Below, one piece after another: positions 1-6,236 of a stretch of 8,984 nt of DNA. The DNA lies in NCBI GenBank assembly GCA_017533165.1, contig JAFXIM010000037.1, positions 1 to 8,984 of the forward strand, written 5' to 3'. Under the pieces are notes generated by a model. The model made no database searches and was not told the DNA's origin. It saw only the letters and a list, made by a program, of their open reading frames with translations. How positions within the stretch are numbered: position 1 is the first letter of the stretch; each line of letters begins with the position of its first letter. This DNA comes from Eggerthellaceae bacterium. GTDB lineage: Bacteria; Actinomycetota; Coriobacteriia; Coriobacteriales; Eggerthellaceae. The translations under genes were made by a program, and so were the position numbers.

Positions 1-61
1 AACGGTTAACGAGGTTGAATCGACAGCTTCAACTGGCTGGGAAACCATGCTTTCCGCGATT
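1..61 (-). pseudogene. Continuation of the IS-split reading frame
   Basis: This is the flank on the right-end side of the IS. Joined to the frame ending at 1670 through the AT core it reads IIAESMVSQPVEAVDSTSLT and stays open to the window edge. It has no start of its own, and its assignment depends on the core placement. Confidence 0.28.
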
Positions 62-70
62 ATCAACCTA

Positions 71-84
71 TAACTTGATTTCCC
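71..84. repeat. Right subterminal inverted repeat of the IS
   Basis: TAACTTGATTTCCC here is the inverse of GGGAAATCAGTTA at 1650-1662, apart from one extra T. It sits 7 bp inside the right core. Subterminal repeats of this kind are a known trait of the IS1111 branch of the family and are probably recombinase contact sites. Confidence 0.65.
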
Positions 85-203
85 AAACAGAGCTCTTTTG
101 CCAACCTCATGTCTGCCTTCAGTTGGGCTAGATCAAGTCGACATTTGGGCGCAGTAATTCACCCCTGGCGTAGTTCAGAGGCTGGGATCGCGATTGCGTG
201 CGC

Positions 204-1421
204 CTATATCGTTTTTGCGTGCGAGGGCTCGTAATAGGTGCCGTCGCTCAGCATGGCGTAGATCAGGTCTACTCGCCGGCGCGCCAGGGCCCGAATCGCC
301 TGCCTATGCTTCTTGCCCTCGGCGCGCTTCCTGTCGTAGTACTCACTGGCAACAGGATCACTTTCGGCTGCACGCTGCGCTGACTGAATGAAAGCATTCT
401 TTAGGCGGCGATTGCCCCCTTTTCTCTTCTTCACCTTCTTAACGCTGGTTCCGGACTCCTCCTTTGCTGGAGCGACTCCGCCGTACGATGCGAGATGGTG
501 GGGGCTCCTGAACCGCGAGATGTCGGCTATCTCTGCGATCATGGTTGCGCCATACACGCAGCCGACGCCCGGTATGCTCTTAATCAGCGCCACCTCAGGG
601 AGGAGCTCGGAGAGCCTTTCGAGCTCCTCGTTGAACGCCCTCTCCTCGGCTTCAAGCTCGATGACTCGGGCAGCGGTTCTCTTGATCTGGTTCTCTATGA
701 CGGAGGCTGCGGGCAATGTCACGGACTGTCTAGCCATTGCGTCGAATATCTCATCGACCCTCTCGGGACCTCGCGCCTTCTGGTATTTGAGGCCTTCCGC
801 CCACTTGGCGCAGCGGCTCTTCCCGGCGCGCTTGAAGCCCTGCGGCCCACCGTAACGGGCGAGTAGGCGTATCTCCAGGTCATTGTGCAGTTTTTTCTTG
901 GAGAAGACAGCCTCGAGAGGTGGGCATACCTGGTGAATCAAGTCGTGGAGGCGATTGTAGCACCGGGTGCGCTCACGTACGACATCGTCGCGGCATGAAG
1001 TCACTACTTTGATCGAGGCGATGGCCTCGGCGCGACTGCCGACCGGCTCGATCCACCTCGGCTGGCTGCGCGCTATGTCCGCGATTATGAAGGCGTCTTT
1101 CGCGTCACTCTTGTCCTCTCCGTAGGGCTCGGCGGCCTGCCTGAACTTACGCGGAGGTATGTGGGCTACGTCGAGGCCCATATCCTGAGCTACTGCCACG
1201 GTGAGTCGGCCAAACGCTCCGCACTGATCAACGATGACGAGGGCTCTACCCGATTCCGAAGCGTCGAGCAAGGCCTCCCTGATGGCTGTCTCCTCTTGAA
1301 CCACGGCTTGAGCCATGCGACGCCTGTCGGACTCTCGGTCAAGAGCGACCACGTAGTTGGAGGACTTTCCTACGTCAACGCCGATGAACACCTCGTATTG
1401 AGAAATCTGGCTTCTGTCCAT
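204..1421 (-). CDS. IS110-family transposase (bridge-RNA-guided DEDD recombinase)
   Basis: This 405-residue protein has the two-domain layout of IS110 recombinases. The N-terminal RuvC-like DEDD domain shows D16 in IGVDVGK, D65 in IVDQCG (many relatives have Glu here), and D106 and D109 in KSDAKDA. A helical, probably coiled-coil stretch lies at about 240-272. The C-terminal Tnp20 domain follows with IPGVG at 283-287, ASYGGVAP at 311-318, the candidate catalytic serine S323 in EESG, and KGGNRRLKNA at 334-343. In this family the enzyme cuts and joins via the serine while an RNA pairs with donor and target DNA. The ATG at 1421 is preceded by AAGGAG about 4 nt upstream, supporting the start. Length is full and no frameshift is seen, so it is probably active. 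Its own upstream region supplies the guide RNA. Confidence 0.96.
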   Translation of the reverse strand: MDRSQISQYEVFIGVDVGKSSNYVVALDRESDRRRMAQAVVQEETAIREALLDASESGRALVIVDQCGAFGRLTVAVAQDMGLDVAHIPPRKFRQAAEPYGEDKSDAKDAFIIADIARSQPRWIEPVGSRAEAIASIKVVTSCRDDVVRERTRCYNRLHDLIHQVCPPLEAVFSKKKLHNDLEIRLLARYGGPQGFKRAGKSRCAKWAEGLKYQKARGPERVDEIFDAMARQSVTLPAASVIENQIKRTAARVIELEAEERAFNEELERLSELLPEVALIKSIPGVGCVYGATMIAEIADISRFRSPHHLASYGGVAPAKEESGTSVKKVKKRKGGNRRLKNAFIQSAQRAAESDPVASEYYDRKRAEGKKHRQAIRALARRRVDLIYAMLSDGTYYEPSHAKTI

Positions 1422-1446
1422 GCTTCTCCTTGTCTTCTCGGGGGAG

Positions 1447-1637
1447 CTGGCCAGAAGTCGTCGTGGCGCCCGTCTTCGGCAGAATTCTACGAGCAGATGG
1501 CATCAACCTGATGAGCGATAAACAAGGCGCCGTCGAACCTGGATGGCATGATAATCATGGTCTTATGAAACAATTCGCGCGAGCCGGTGCTCAGGTCCGA
1601 CGACGGCCAGCAGGAAGGCCATGCATAGCGCTTCCTG
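1447..1637 (-). ncRNA. Predicted IS110 bridge RNA (about 190 nt)
   Basis: Read on the minus strand, the RNA would start about 7 nt after the TATAAT at 1649-1644. It opens with a hairpin, CAGGAAG (1637-1631) with CTTCCTG (1617-1611). A long-range stem follows: CTGGCC (1610-1605) with GGCCAG (1452-1447) and GTCGTCG (1604-1598) with CGACGAC (1463-1457), leaving a 4-nt bulge. Inside are two stem-loops of similar size. Loop 1 is closed by GACCTG (1597-1592) and CAGGTT (1541-1536); loop 2 by GGCGCC (1531-1526) and GGCGCC (1470-1465). Loop 2 holds donor guides: AGGTTGAT, identical to the right end, and GTAGAATT, complementary to the left end. Loop 1 holds CCATGATTAT, close to the flank at 54-63. Known bridge RNAs carry a target loop then a donor loop, and this order fits. 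The enclosing stem is unusual compared with IS621. Folding was done by eye. Confidence 0.8.
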
Positions 1638-1643
1638 AAGCGG

Positions 1644-1649
1644 ATTATA
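1644..1649 (-). promoter_or_regulatory. -10 box TATAAT inside the IS left end
   Basis: A perfect TATAAT on the minus strand lies 18 bp inside the left core. In the integrated state the hexamer 17 bp upstream is AAAATT, a poor -35. Joining the right end (…GGTTG), the AT core and the left end (TCTACTAAC…) in a circle would place TTGATT exactly 17 bp upstream of the TATAAT. A promoter assembled at the circle junction is known for IS110-type elements such as IS621. This would drive the bridge RNA and then the transposase. Confidence 0.65.
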
Positions 1650-1662
1650 GGGAAATCAGTTA
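1650..1662. repeat. Left subterminal inverted repeat of the IS
   Basis: GGGAAATCAGTTA is the partner of the repeat at 71-84 and lies 5 bp inside the left core, directly upstream of the TATAAT. Twelve or more bases match, with one single-base gap. Confidence 0.65.
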
Positions 1663-1669
1663 GTAGAAT

Positions 1670-1771
1670 TTTGCGCAACCCGGAACATATATTCGCTGCT
1701 TGGATGCGTGCTTCGGGCCTTCTCGATTTTGTTCCTGAAACCCCGAAATACACGACTTGAACCTTCGCCAT
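1670..1771 (-). pseudogene. 5' part of an unrecognised reading frame split by the IS
   Basis: An ATG at 1771 opens a minus-strand frame of 34 codons (begins MAKVQVVYFGVSG) that reaches the left core of the IS. If the element is removed and the AT core kept once, the frame runs on through 61-1 for 21 more codons without a stop, leaving the window. An in-frame TAG sits directly before the ATG and no clear ribosome site is visible. A second minus-strand frame across the same DNA, which also reads from 1898 to a TAG at 1787-1785, is also fairly open. The coding status is therefore uncertain. No family was recognised. Confidence 0.3.
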
Positions 1772-2031
1772 CTACTGAAATCGTCTACATGGATGTAAAC
1801 GAACCCGGCACCTCGCTCGCAACGAGGATTTGGTCACTATTGCCCCGCAATAACTCGTCTGCGAACGTCGCGTACCGTTTCGTTCGAAAAACGTGCATGG
1901 CGCGCACATTTTTCGTTTAAACAATGTGCTTGATAGGTTTCTACGGAACGCACCGTTCTCTTGTTAGGTTCCAGGCTCTGCAATTAGACAGCCGGGCTGT
2001 GCGATGATGTTTTGCATCGTATTGGCAACTT

Positions 2032-2070
2032 ATGTTGCAAATGTTCCTTATAACGGCACAATTGCAACAT
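2032..2070. promoter_or_regulatory. 9-bp dyad around a TATAAC box
   Basis: ATGTTGCAA (2032-2040) and TTGCAACAT (2062-2070) are perfect inverse copies. Their starts are 30 bp apart, close to three helical turns, so the two half-sites lie on the same DNA face. TATAAC at 2049-2054 lies between them and TTGGCA at 2022-2027 lies upstream, but the 21-bp spacing is long for a sigma-70 promoter. It could be an operator controlling the downstream regulator or pump. Function is inferred. Confidence 0.4.
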
Positions 2071-2185
2071 GGTTAGAATGGATCACGTAGCAGCCCTCAA
2101 TAAGCGCAGGTGCGGCAGCGATTTCGAAGCAACTAGCAGGCGAAAGCCTGACAGAGGGGGCGTCCATACTACGGCAAGAATTATT

Positions 2186-2207
2186 AAAACAAGGGCCCTC
2201 TTGTTTT
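2186..2207. promoter_or_regulatory. 8-bp dyad upstream of the AraC-GNAT gene
   Basis: AAAACAAG (2186-2193) and CTTGTTTT (2200-2207) are perfect inverse copies around GGCCCT. The site ends 35 bp before the GTG start. It could be an autoregulatory operator, or a weak terminator, since the right arm ends in four T. No convincing -35/-10 pair is visible next to it. Confidence 0.35.
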
Positions 2208-2242
2208 GCCATTATGCTTCCTCAGAACGAAGGGAGCCATGA

Positions 2243-3148
2243 GTGGCAAATCATGTAGTAGATATTGAAGCGGTCATCGACTATATCGAAGATCATCTTG
2301 ATGGCAAGCTGGACTTAGAGTCGGTTGCCGAAGCGGTCCACTATTCGAAATATCATTTGCACCGTATGTTTACCAGCGCGGTAGGTATGACGATCCATGA
2401 TTACGTGCAGCGCCGTCAGCTGACGGAGGCCGCAAAGCTTCTGGTGTTTTCCGACAAGCCGATCATCGAGGTCGCCTTTGTTTGCGGCTACGAAAGCCAG
2501 CAGGCGTTTTCCCATGCCTTTAAGTCGATGTACAAGATTCCGCCTGCGAAGTACCGGGATCGCGGAGACTTCTACCCCTTGCAGCTGCGCTTTACCTTAT
2601 GCGAGAAAAACGTCGAGCGAATCTTCTCGAAGGACGATATCCGCCTCGCCGAGACATCAGACATATGCGATTGGATGAACTTGATGCGGCTGGCAATCGA
2701 CGGATATCCGGCCATGAACGAAGCTGATTACCTGCGTGAGCTCAAGAAGCACATAAGCGAAGGGCAAGCCCTCGTCTTAAGGGATGACGACGTTTTAGTT
2801 GGGGCTATGGCTTTCTCCCGGCATTCCGGATGCATTGACTTTCTGGGTGTGAATCCGCAGTACCGCAACCAAGGAATCCAGAAACTGTTTCTCGACGCGC
2901 TTTTGGAAACGTATTTGCCTGGAAGGGAAATCAGCATGACCACTTATCGCGAGAACGATAAGGCTGATACAGGGCATCGCGACATGTTGAGACAACTCGG
3001 TTTCGCTGAGAGGGAATTGCTGGTCGAATTCGGCTATCCGACGCAACGTTTCGCATGCCCTCCAAGGCAAAAGGAGACACTAACATTTACAAAATTTGAT
3101 GTTGACCCTCCTGCAGCAGGAGAGCCTACGGTTCGTATAGAACGATAG
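2243..3148 (+). CDS. AraC-family regulator fused to a GNAT acetyltransferase domain
   Basis: The product has 301 residues. Residues about 8-106 form the two helix-turn-helix motifs of an AraC/XylS DNA-binding domain: LESVAEAVHYSKYHLHRMF, then IIEVAFVCGYESQQAFSHAF and the closing PAKYR. The binding domain is N-terminal, as in MarA/SoxS/Rob-like proteins, rather than C-terminal. Residues about 131-265 look like a GNAT fold, with the acetyl-CoA loop in FLGVNPQYRNQGIQKLF (R208-x-x-G211). The C-terminal domain may bind or acetylate a ligand. The GTG at 2243 is chosen because AGGGAG lies 6 nt upstream; the ATG at 2239 is in another frame and stops quickly. The gene sits 32 bp upstream of the MFS pump frame, so the two were probably cotranscribed. 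Confidence 0.9.
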   Translation: MANHVVDIEAVIDYIEDHLDGKLDLESVAEAVHYSKYHLHRMFTSAVGMTIHDYVQRRQLTEAAKLLVFSDKPIIEVAFVCGYESQQAFSHAFKSMYKIPPAKYRDRGDFYPLQLRFTLCEKNVERIFSKDDIRLAETSDICDWMNLMRLAIDGYPAMNEADYLRELKKHISEGQALVLRDDDVLVGAMAFSRHSGCIDFLGVNPQYRNQGIQKLFLDALLETYLPGREISMTTYRENDKADTGHRDMLRQLGFAERELLVEFGYPTQRFACPPRQKETLTFTKFDVDPPAAGEPTVRIER

Positions 3149-3180
3149 GAAAGCGCCGAATGCTGTGTGTAGGAGGATAT

Positions 3181-4398
3181 ATGGAAATGGTAGTAGAGCC
3201 AGATATTTGGAGAAGAAGAGCGATTTGTTTTTTCGCGAGCCAGTGCATCACCCTGTTCGGATCTCAAATTGTTCAATTTGCAATCGTGTGGTACGTGACC
3301 CTGCAGACCAGCAGCGGTATCTGGGTGGCGGCCTTTGCCGTCTGCTCATATCTTCCGCAGTTCCTCGTCTCGTTTCTGGGAGGAGTTTGAGCGGATCGCC
3401 ATTGCAGGAAACGGCTGATCATCGGAGCGGACGCGCTCATCGCGGGTGTGACGTTGATCATGCTGCTGATCATGCCGCTCATCACGACAGAGTCCGCGCT
3501 GCTTGCGGCGCTGCTGTTCATGTCGGCCATTCGCTCCGTCGGCGCCGGCATACAGAGTCCGGCGGTCAACGCGGTTATTCCGCAGCTTGTTCCAGAGGAA
3601 CACCTCATGCGATACAACGGAATCAACGCCACCATGCAGTCGGTCGTGCAGTTTGCCGCGCCCGCGGTTGCGGCTGTGGTGCTTACGACGAGCACGCTTC
3701 GTGCCACCCTGCTTATCGACGTGCTGACCGCCATCATCGGAATCGGCGTGCTGTCCTGCATTCGGCTTCGGAAGCAGCAGGCATGCGAAAGCACACCGTC
3801 TCTTTTGGCAAACATGGGCATCGGCGTCCGCTACGCCCGCTCTTGCATGCCCGTGCGCAACGCCCTCATCGTCTACGCCTTGTTTATTTTTCTTGCCGTG
3901 CCGGCAGGCTTCCTGGCGGGTTTGTTCGTAAGCCGCGTCTACGGTGACACCTACTGGTACTTGACCGCGGTGGAGCTCGTCGGCTTCGCAGGCATGGCAG
4001 CGGGCGGTCTTCTCATGGGTGCATGGGGAGGTTTCAGCGAGCGTAGGTTGACGCTGGCGTCGGGGCTGGCTCTGTTCGGAGTAACGGCGATAGCCATGGG
4101 TGTAAGCCGAAGCTTCGTTCTCTACCTTGCTTTTATGGCGGTGTATGGCGTTACCCTGACTGCGGTGCAGACTATCATCACGACCATACTTCAAGAGGAA
4201 TCGGAGGAATCCACGATAGGGCGCGTCTTCGGCCTTATGGGTTCGCTGTACTCGAGCTGCTATCCGATCGGAATGGTCATCTTTGGAGCGATGGCCGATT
4301 CGGTCCCGCTGCAGTGGATCATGGTGGCCTCGGGTGTTGCACTCATGGCGACTGCGAGTGCAGCCTATTATAGCCAGCGTGGCAAAACGGGCGTTTAG
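3181..4398 (+). pseudogene. MFS drug exporter interrupted by an in-frame TGA
   Basis: One reading frame covers a full 405-codon major facilitator of the macrolide-efflux (MFS_3) type, but codon 70 (3388-3390) is TGA. The text around it is FLGGV-stop-ADRHCRKR, the motif A loop between helices 2 and 3, where relatives usually have Trp, so a single TGG to TGA change explains it. The rest, including QSPAVNAVIPQLVPEE and many hydrophobic helices, is undamaged and in frame. AGGAGG at 3171-3176 precedes ATG codons at 3181 and 3187; the second has the better spacing. An ATG at 3448 could restart translation but would drop the first helices. Use of TGA for Trp by the cell is unlikely because a nearby gene ends in TGA within a typical ATGA overlap. 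The frame follows the AraC-GNAT gene by 32 bp. Confidence 0.85.
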
Positions 4399-4434
4399 TG
4401 CAGGGCTCGTCTCGAGGGCATTCCGTTTCTCGAT

Positions 4435-4465
4435 TTGACCCTCCCGTAACGGGAGGGTCTACGAT
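4435..4465 (+). promoter_or_regulatory. MerR-type promoter and operator
   Basis: TTGACC (4435-4440) and TACGAT (4460-4465) are separated by 19 bp instead of the usual 17. The spacer is filled by a perfect dyad, GACCCTCCCG (4437-4446), TAA, CGGGAGGGTC (4450-4459). An over-long spacer with the regulator bound between the two boxes is the hallmark of MerR-family promoters, where the protein untwists DNA to activate. The start codon of the MerR gene follows 27 bp after the -10, so the gene probably activates itself. Confidence 0.85.
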
Positions 4466-4492
4466 GTCCGTAGAGCAAGGGAGAGGGGAGAC

Positions 4493-5314
4493 ATGTTGCG
4501 AATCGGAGAGTTCTCGAAGATGGCGATGACTACCGTGAAGACTCTTCGCCACTACGATGAACTGGGGCTTTTGAAGCCTCGTTCCGTGGACCGCTCCACG
4601 GGCTACAGGCTCTACGAGGCTTCACAGTTGGCGGATCTGCATCTCATCCAGTCGCTTCGGCAGGCGGGGTTTTCGCTGAGCGAAGTGTCGGGCATCGTAT
4701 CCGGTGACGACGCCCGGGCAGCGTTGGAGAAGCACGTCGCCGACCTGCAAGAAGAAATCGCCGTGCGGCAGGACATGCTCTCTCGGGCTCTGTTCATATT
4801 GGAGAAGAGTAAGGAGGACGAAACCATGTCGTACAGTGCAACGGTGAAGCACGTGCCCGAGCAGATCATCTACTGCAAGGAATTTCTCATGCCCTCGTTC
4901 AGGGAGTACTTCACAGAGATTCCGGCTCTGGGCGAGCGGCTTCGCGCGAAGTACCCGGATTTGAAGCTCGCGGCTCCGGAGTACTGCTATGTCGTCAACC
5001 TTGATGCGGAGTGGAAGGAGACCGACAACCGCATCCTGTTCTGTGAGGCGGTAGCCGAGCTCAAAGAGGATTTCGACGGTGTCAGGTTTGAGCGCACGGC
5101 GGCGCTTGATGTCGTGTCGGTCATGCATCAGGGCGCGTACGAGGAAATGGGCTCCGCCTTCGCGTATGCCGTCGAGTGGATAGAGCGAAACGGATACGAA
5201 ATTGCAGGGGAACCCAGAAGCAGCTACATCGATGGCATTTGGAACAAGGACGACGTGGCCGAGTGGCTCACGGAAGTGCAGATTCCCATAAAGAGAATGC
5301 GGAGCTTGGAATAA
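4493..5314 (+). CDS. MerR-family regulator with GyrI-like ligand-binding domain
   Basis: The product has 273 residues. The N-terminal winged helix (1-70) has the family motifs IGEFSKM, VKTLRHYDELGLLKP (15-29) and STGYRLY (35-41). A dimerising helix follows at about 74-107. Residues about 113-273 match the GyrI-like/effector-binding fold found in BmrR-type multidrug sensors, which bind lipophilic cations or drugs. The ATG at 4493 follows AGGGGAG at 4484-4490. No cysteine pattern typical of metal sensors is seen in the expected C-terminal loop, so a drug or small organic ligand is more likely. The gene lies just downstream of the broken pump and upstream of an ABC exporter operon, either of which it could control; only its own promoter shows the operator. 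Confidence 0.93.
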   Translation: MLRIGEFSKMAMTTVKTLRHYDELGLLKPRSVDRSTGYRLYEASQLADLHLIQSLRQAGFSLSEVSGIVSGDDARAALEKHVADLQEEIAVRQDMLSRALFILEKSKEDETMSYSATVKHVPEQIIYCKEFLMPSFREYFTEIPALGERLRAKYPDLKLAAPEYCYVVNLDAEWKETDNRILFCEAVAELKEDFDGVRFERTAALDVVSVMHQGAYEEMGSAFAYAVEWIERNGYEIAGEPRSSYIDGIWNKDDVAEWLTEVQIPIKRMRSLE

Positions 5315-5526
5315 GGCGCGCATGTCTCTTGCGTGAGCGTCGGCGCATCCGTCGCACTGCCCGATGAGCCGAAGGCAAGGAAAACCGCGAAGGACAGCCC
5401 TTCAGAGTAGCTCTCCGTCCAAACCGACGCCGTGACCTCCTGACCCGAACGGAAGATGGCCATGGCCGCCTCCGCGTAAGCGCCAAATAGGGGGTTCAAA
5501 AAATGAGTCAATGGGCCATACTCTAG
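5315..5526 (-). pseudogene. Possible remnant reading frame between MerR and TetR genes
   Basis: A minus-strand frame is open from 5526 through this gap and on into the end of the MerR gene. It includes NPLFGAYAEAAMAIFRSGQE and a hydrophobic stretch, LSFAVFLAF. Third codon positions are strongly G/C, as in real genes of this window, although the DNA does not overlap a gene over about 5315-5500. The only start is a TTG at 5511 without a good ribosome site, and no family was recognised. It may be a fragment of a lost gene. Confidence 0.25.
5495..5522 (+). promoter_or_regulatory. Weak candidate promoter for the TetR-ABC operon
   Basis: TTCAAA (5495-5500) and CATACT (5517-5522) are spaced 16 bp and each matches four of six consensus bases. 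They are followed by the palindrome CTAGCTAG at 5523-5530, a possible part of a TetR operator. This is the only reasonable candidate found in the 247-bp gap. Confidence 0.3.
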
Positions 5527-5561
5527 CTAGGAACCGAGACCGAACAGCCCCAAGGAGGACC

Positions 5562-6236
5562 ATGGATCATTCCCCCCTCGCACCTCTTGACGACTCCTTT
5601 GAGCGGCTGGACCCGCAACGCCAGGAGGCCGTGGTGCGCGCGTCGGTGGAGGCATTCGGCCGACATGCCTACAAGGACGCCTCCACCGACGACATAGCCC
5701 GGGCAGCGGGAATGTCCAAGGGCCTCTTGTTCTTCTATTGCAAGAACAAGAAACAGCTGTACTTGCGCACCATGGATTACCTCTACGACAAGATCGTCGA
5801 ACTGGTGGTGGACGACCGTTTCTGGGAGATCGACGATTTCTTCGAGCTCATGGAGTACTCCGCCACCCAGAAGGTCAACGTGATCAACAGGTTTCCCTGG
5901 ACACTGGAATTCTGCCTCGGGGCCTACTATCCCGAGCATCGCGATGTGAAGGACCTGCTGAACAACTGGACCCAAAAGCACATCGACCTCACGATCAACC
6001 GCTTCTTCGTGAACGTGAACTGGAGCAAGTTCCGTGACGATGAGGACCCTCGCCACGTGCTGAACATGATCATCTGGCTCGCCGACGGCTGGATCAACCA
6101 GCGCCGATCAACCAAGGAACCGGTGAGCATGGATGACCTCATGGCCGAGTACCTGGTATGGGCGGACATGCTGCGTGCCTGGGCATACAAGCCCGAGTAT
6201 CTGAAGGAGGACCACAATGAGCAACCCCGTCATTGA
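5562..6236 (+). CDS. TetR-family transcriptional regulator
   Basis: The product has 224 residues. The N-terminal helix-turn-helix covers about 19-66, with EAVVRASVEAFGRHAYKDAS, DDIARAAGMSKGLLFFYCKNK and LY, a standard TetR pattern. The rest is a helical ligand and dimer domain not assignable to a subgroup. The ATG at 5562 is chosen because AAGGAGG lies 3 nt upstream; an in-frame ATG at 5511 would add 17 residues but has no ribosome site. The last 20 bp overlap the ABC ATPase gene, so the regulator is cotranscribed and translationally coupled with the exporter. It probably represses this operon and responds to the substrate, by analogy with similar gene arrangements. Confidence 0.93.
   Translation: MDHSPLAPLDDSFERLDPQRQEAVVRASVEAFGRHAYKDASTDDIARAAGMSKGLLFFYCKNKKQLYLRTMDYLYDKIVELVVDDRFWEIDDFFELMEYSATQKVNVINRFPWTLEFCLGAYYPEHRDVKDLLNNWTQKHIDLTINRFFVNVNWSKFRDDEDPRHVLNMIIWLADGWINQRRSTKEPVSMDDLMAEYLVWADMLRAWAYKPEYLKEDHNEQPRH

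Larger units (their letters stand above)
62..1669 (-). mobile_element. Complete IS110-family insertion sequence with AT core
   Basis: The element contains one transposase gene and a structured non-coding left end. Its ends were placed from the guide matches inside its own predicted bridge RNA. The 8-mer ATCAACCT occurs at 62-69 (right end) and again at 1502-1509 in the RNA. GTAGAATT at 1663-1670 (left end) is the inverse of AATTCTAC at 1483-1490. Both matches stop at, or run just past, an AT dinucleotide, at 62-63 and 1668-1669. That is what a duplicated recombination core should look like. Counting one core, the element is 1606 bp, normal for the family. There are no terminal inverted repeats at the very tips, as is usual for IS110, but subterminal ones are present. 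The family identity is firm; the exact ends are an inference from several agreeing signals. Confidence 0.85.
1772..2242. other. Intergenic region, no confident gene
   Basis: About 470 bp without a recognisable gene. On the minus strand 1898-1785 encodes 37 unrecognised residues. On the plus strand two overlapping frames are open just before the AraC gene. One starts at ATG 2078 and ends with TGA at 2240-2242, touching the GTG at 2243. The other is open from 2091 and ends at 2258. Neither has a good ribosome site. Small hairpins occur at 1838-1852 (TATTGC/GCAATA), 1946-1958 (GAACG/CGTTC) and 2137-2150 (CAGGC, GAAA tetraloop, GCCTG). Base composition is more AT-rich than in the flanking genes. 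Confidence 0.4.

Noticed and set aside
388..866. Plus-strand open frames inside the transposase gene
   Set aside because: They are antisense shadows of the conserved IS110 recombinase and have no ribosome sites or recognisable domains.
1487..1771. A single 94-residue minus-strand protein running across the IS left end
   Set aside because: The frame crosses the predicted IS boundary and the bridge RNA; only the part outside the element can be original host sequence.
2091..2165. A riboswitch in the AraC leader
   Set aside because: A CCCTC/GAGGG stem and a GAAA hairpin can be drawn, but no conserved core of a known class was recognised.
3388..3390. Genetic code with TGA as Trp
   Set aside because: The ATPase gene ends in TGA within an ATGA overlap and the TetR gene also ends in TGA at the expected place, so TGA is a stop here.
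3165..3947. A 260-residue plus-strand protein overlapping the MFS gene
   Set aside because: It is rich in Arg/His/Ala with no hydrophobic pattern, and the MFS frame is clearly the real one on both sides of the TGA.
4437..4459. The GACCCTCCCG dyad as a terminator for the MFS gene
   Set aside because: It is not followed by a T run, and its position between -35 and -10 boxes spaced 19 bp before a MerR gene explains it better.
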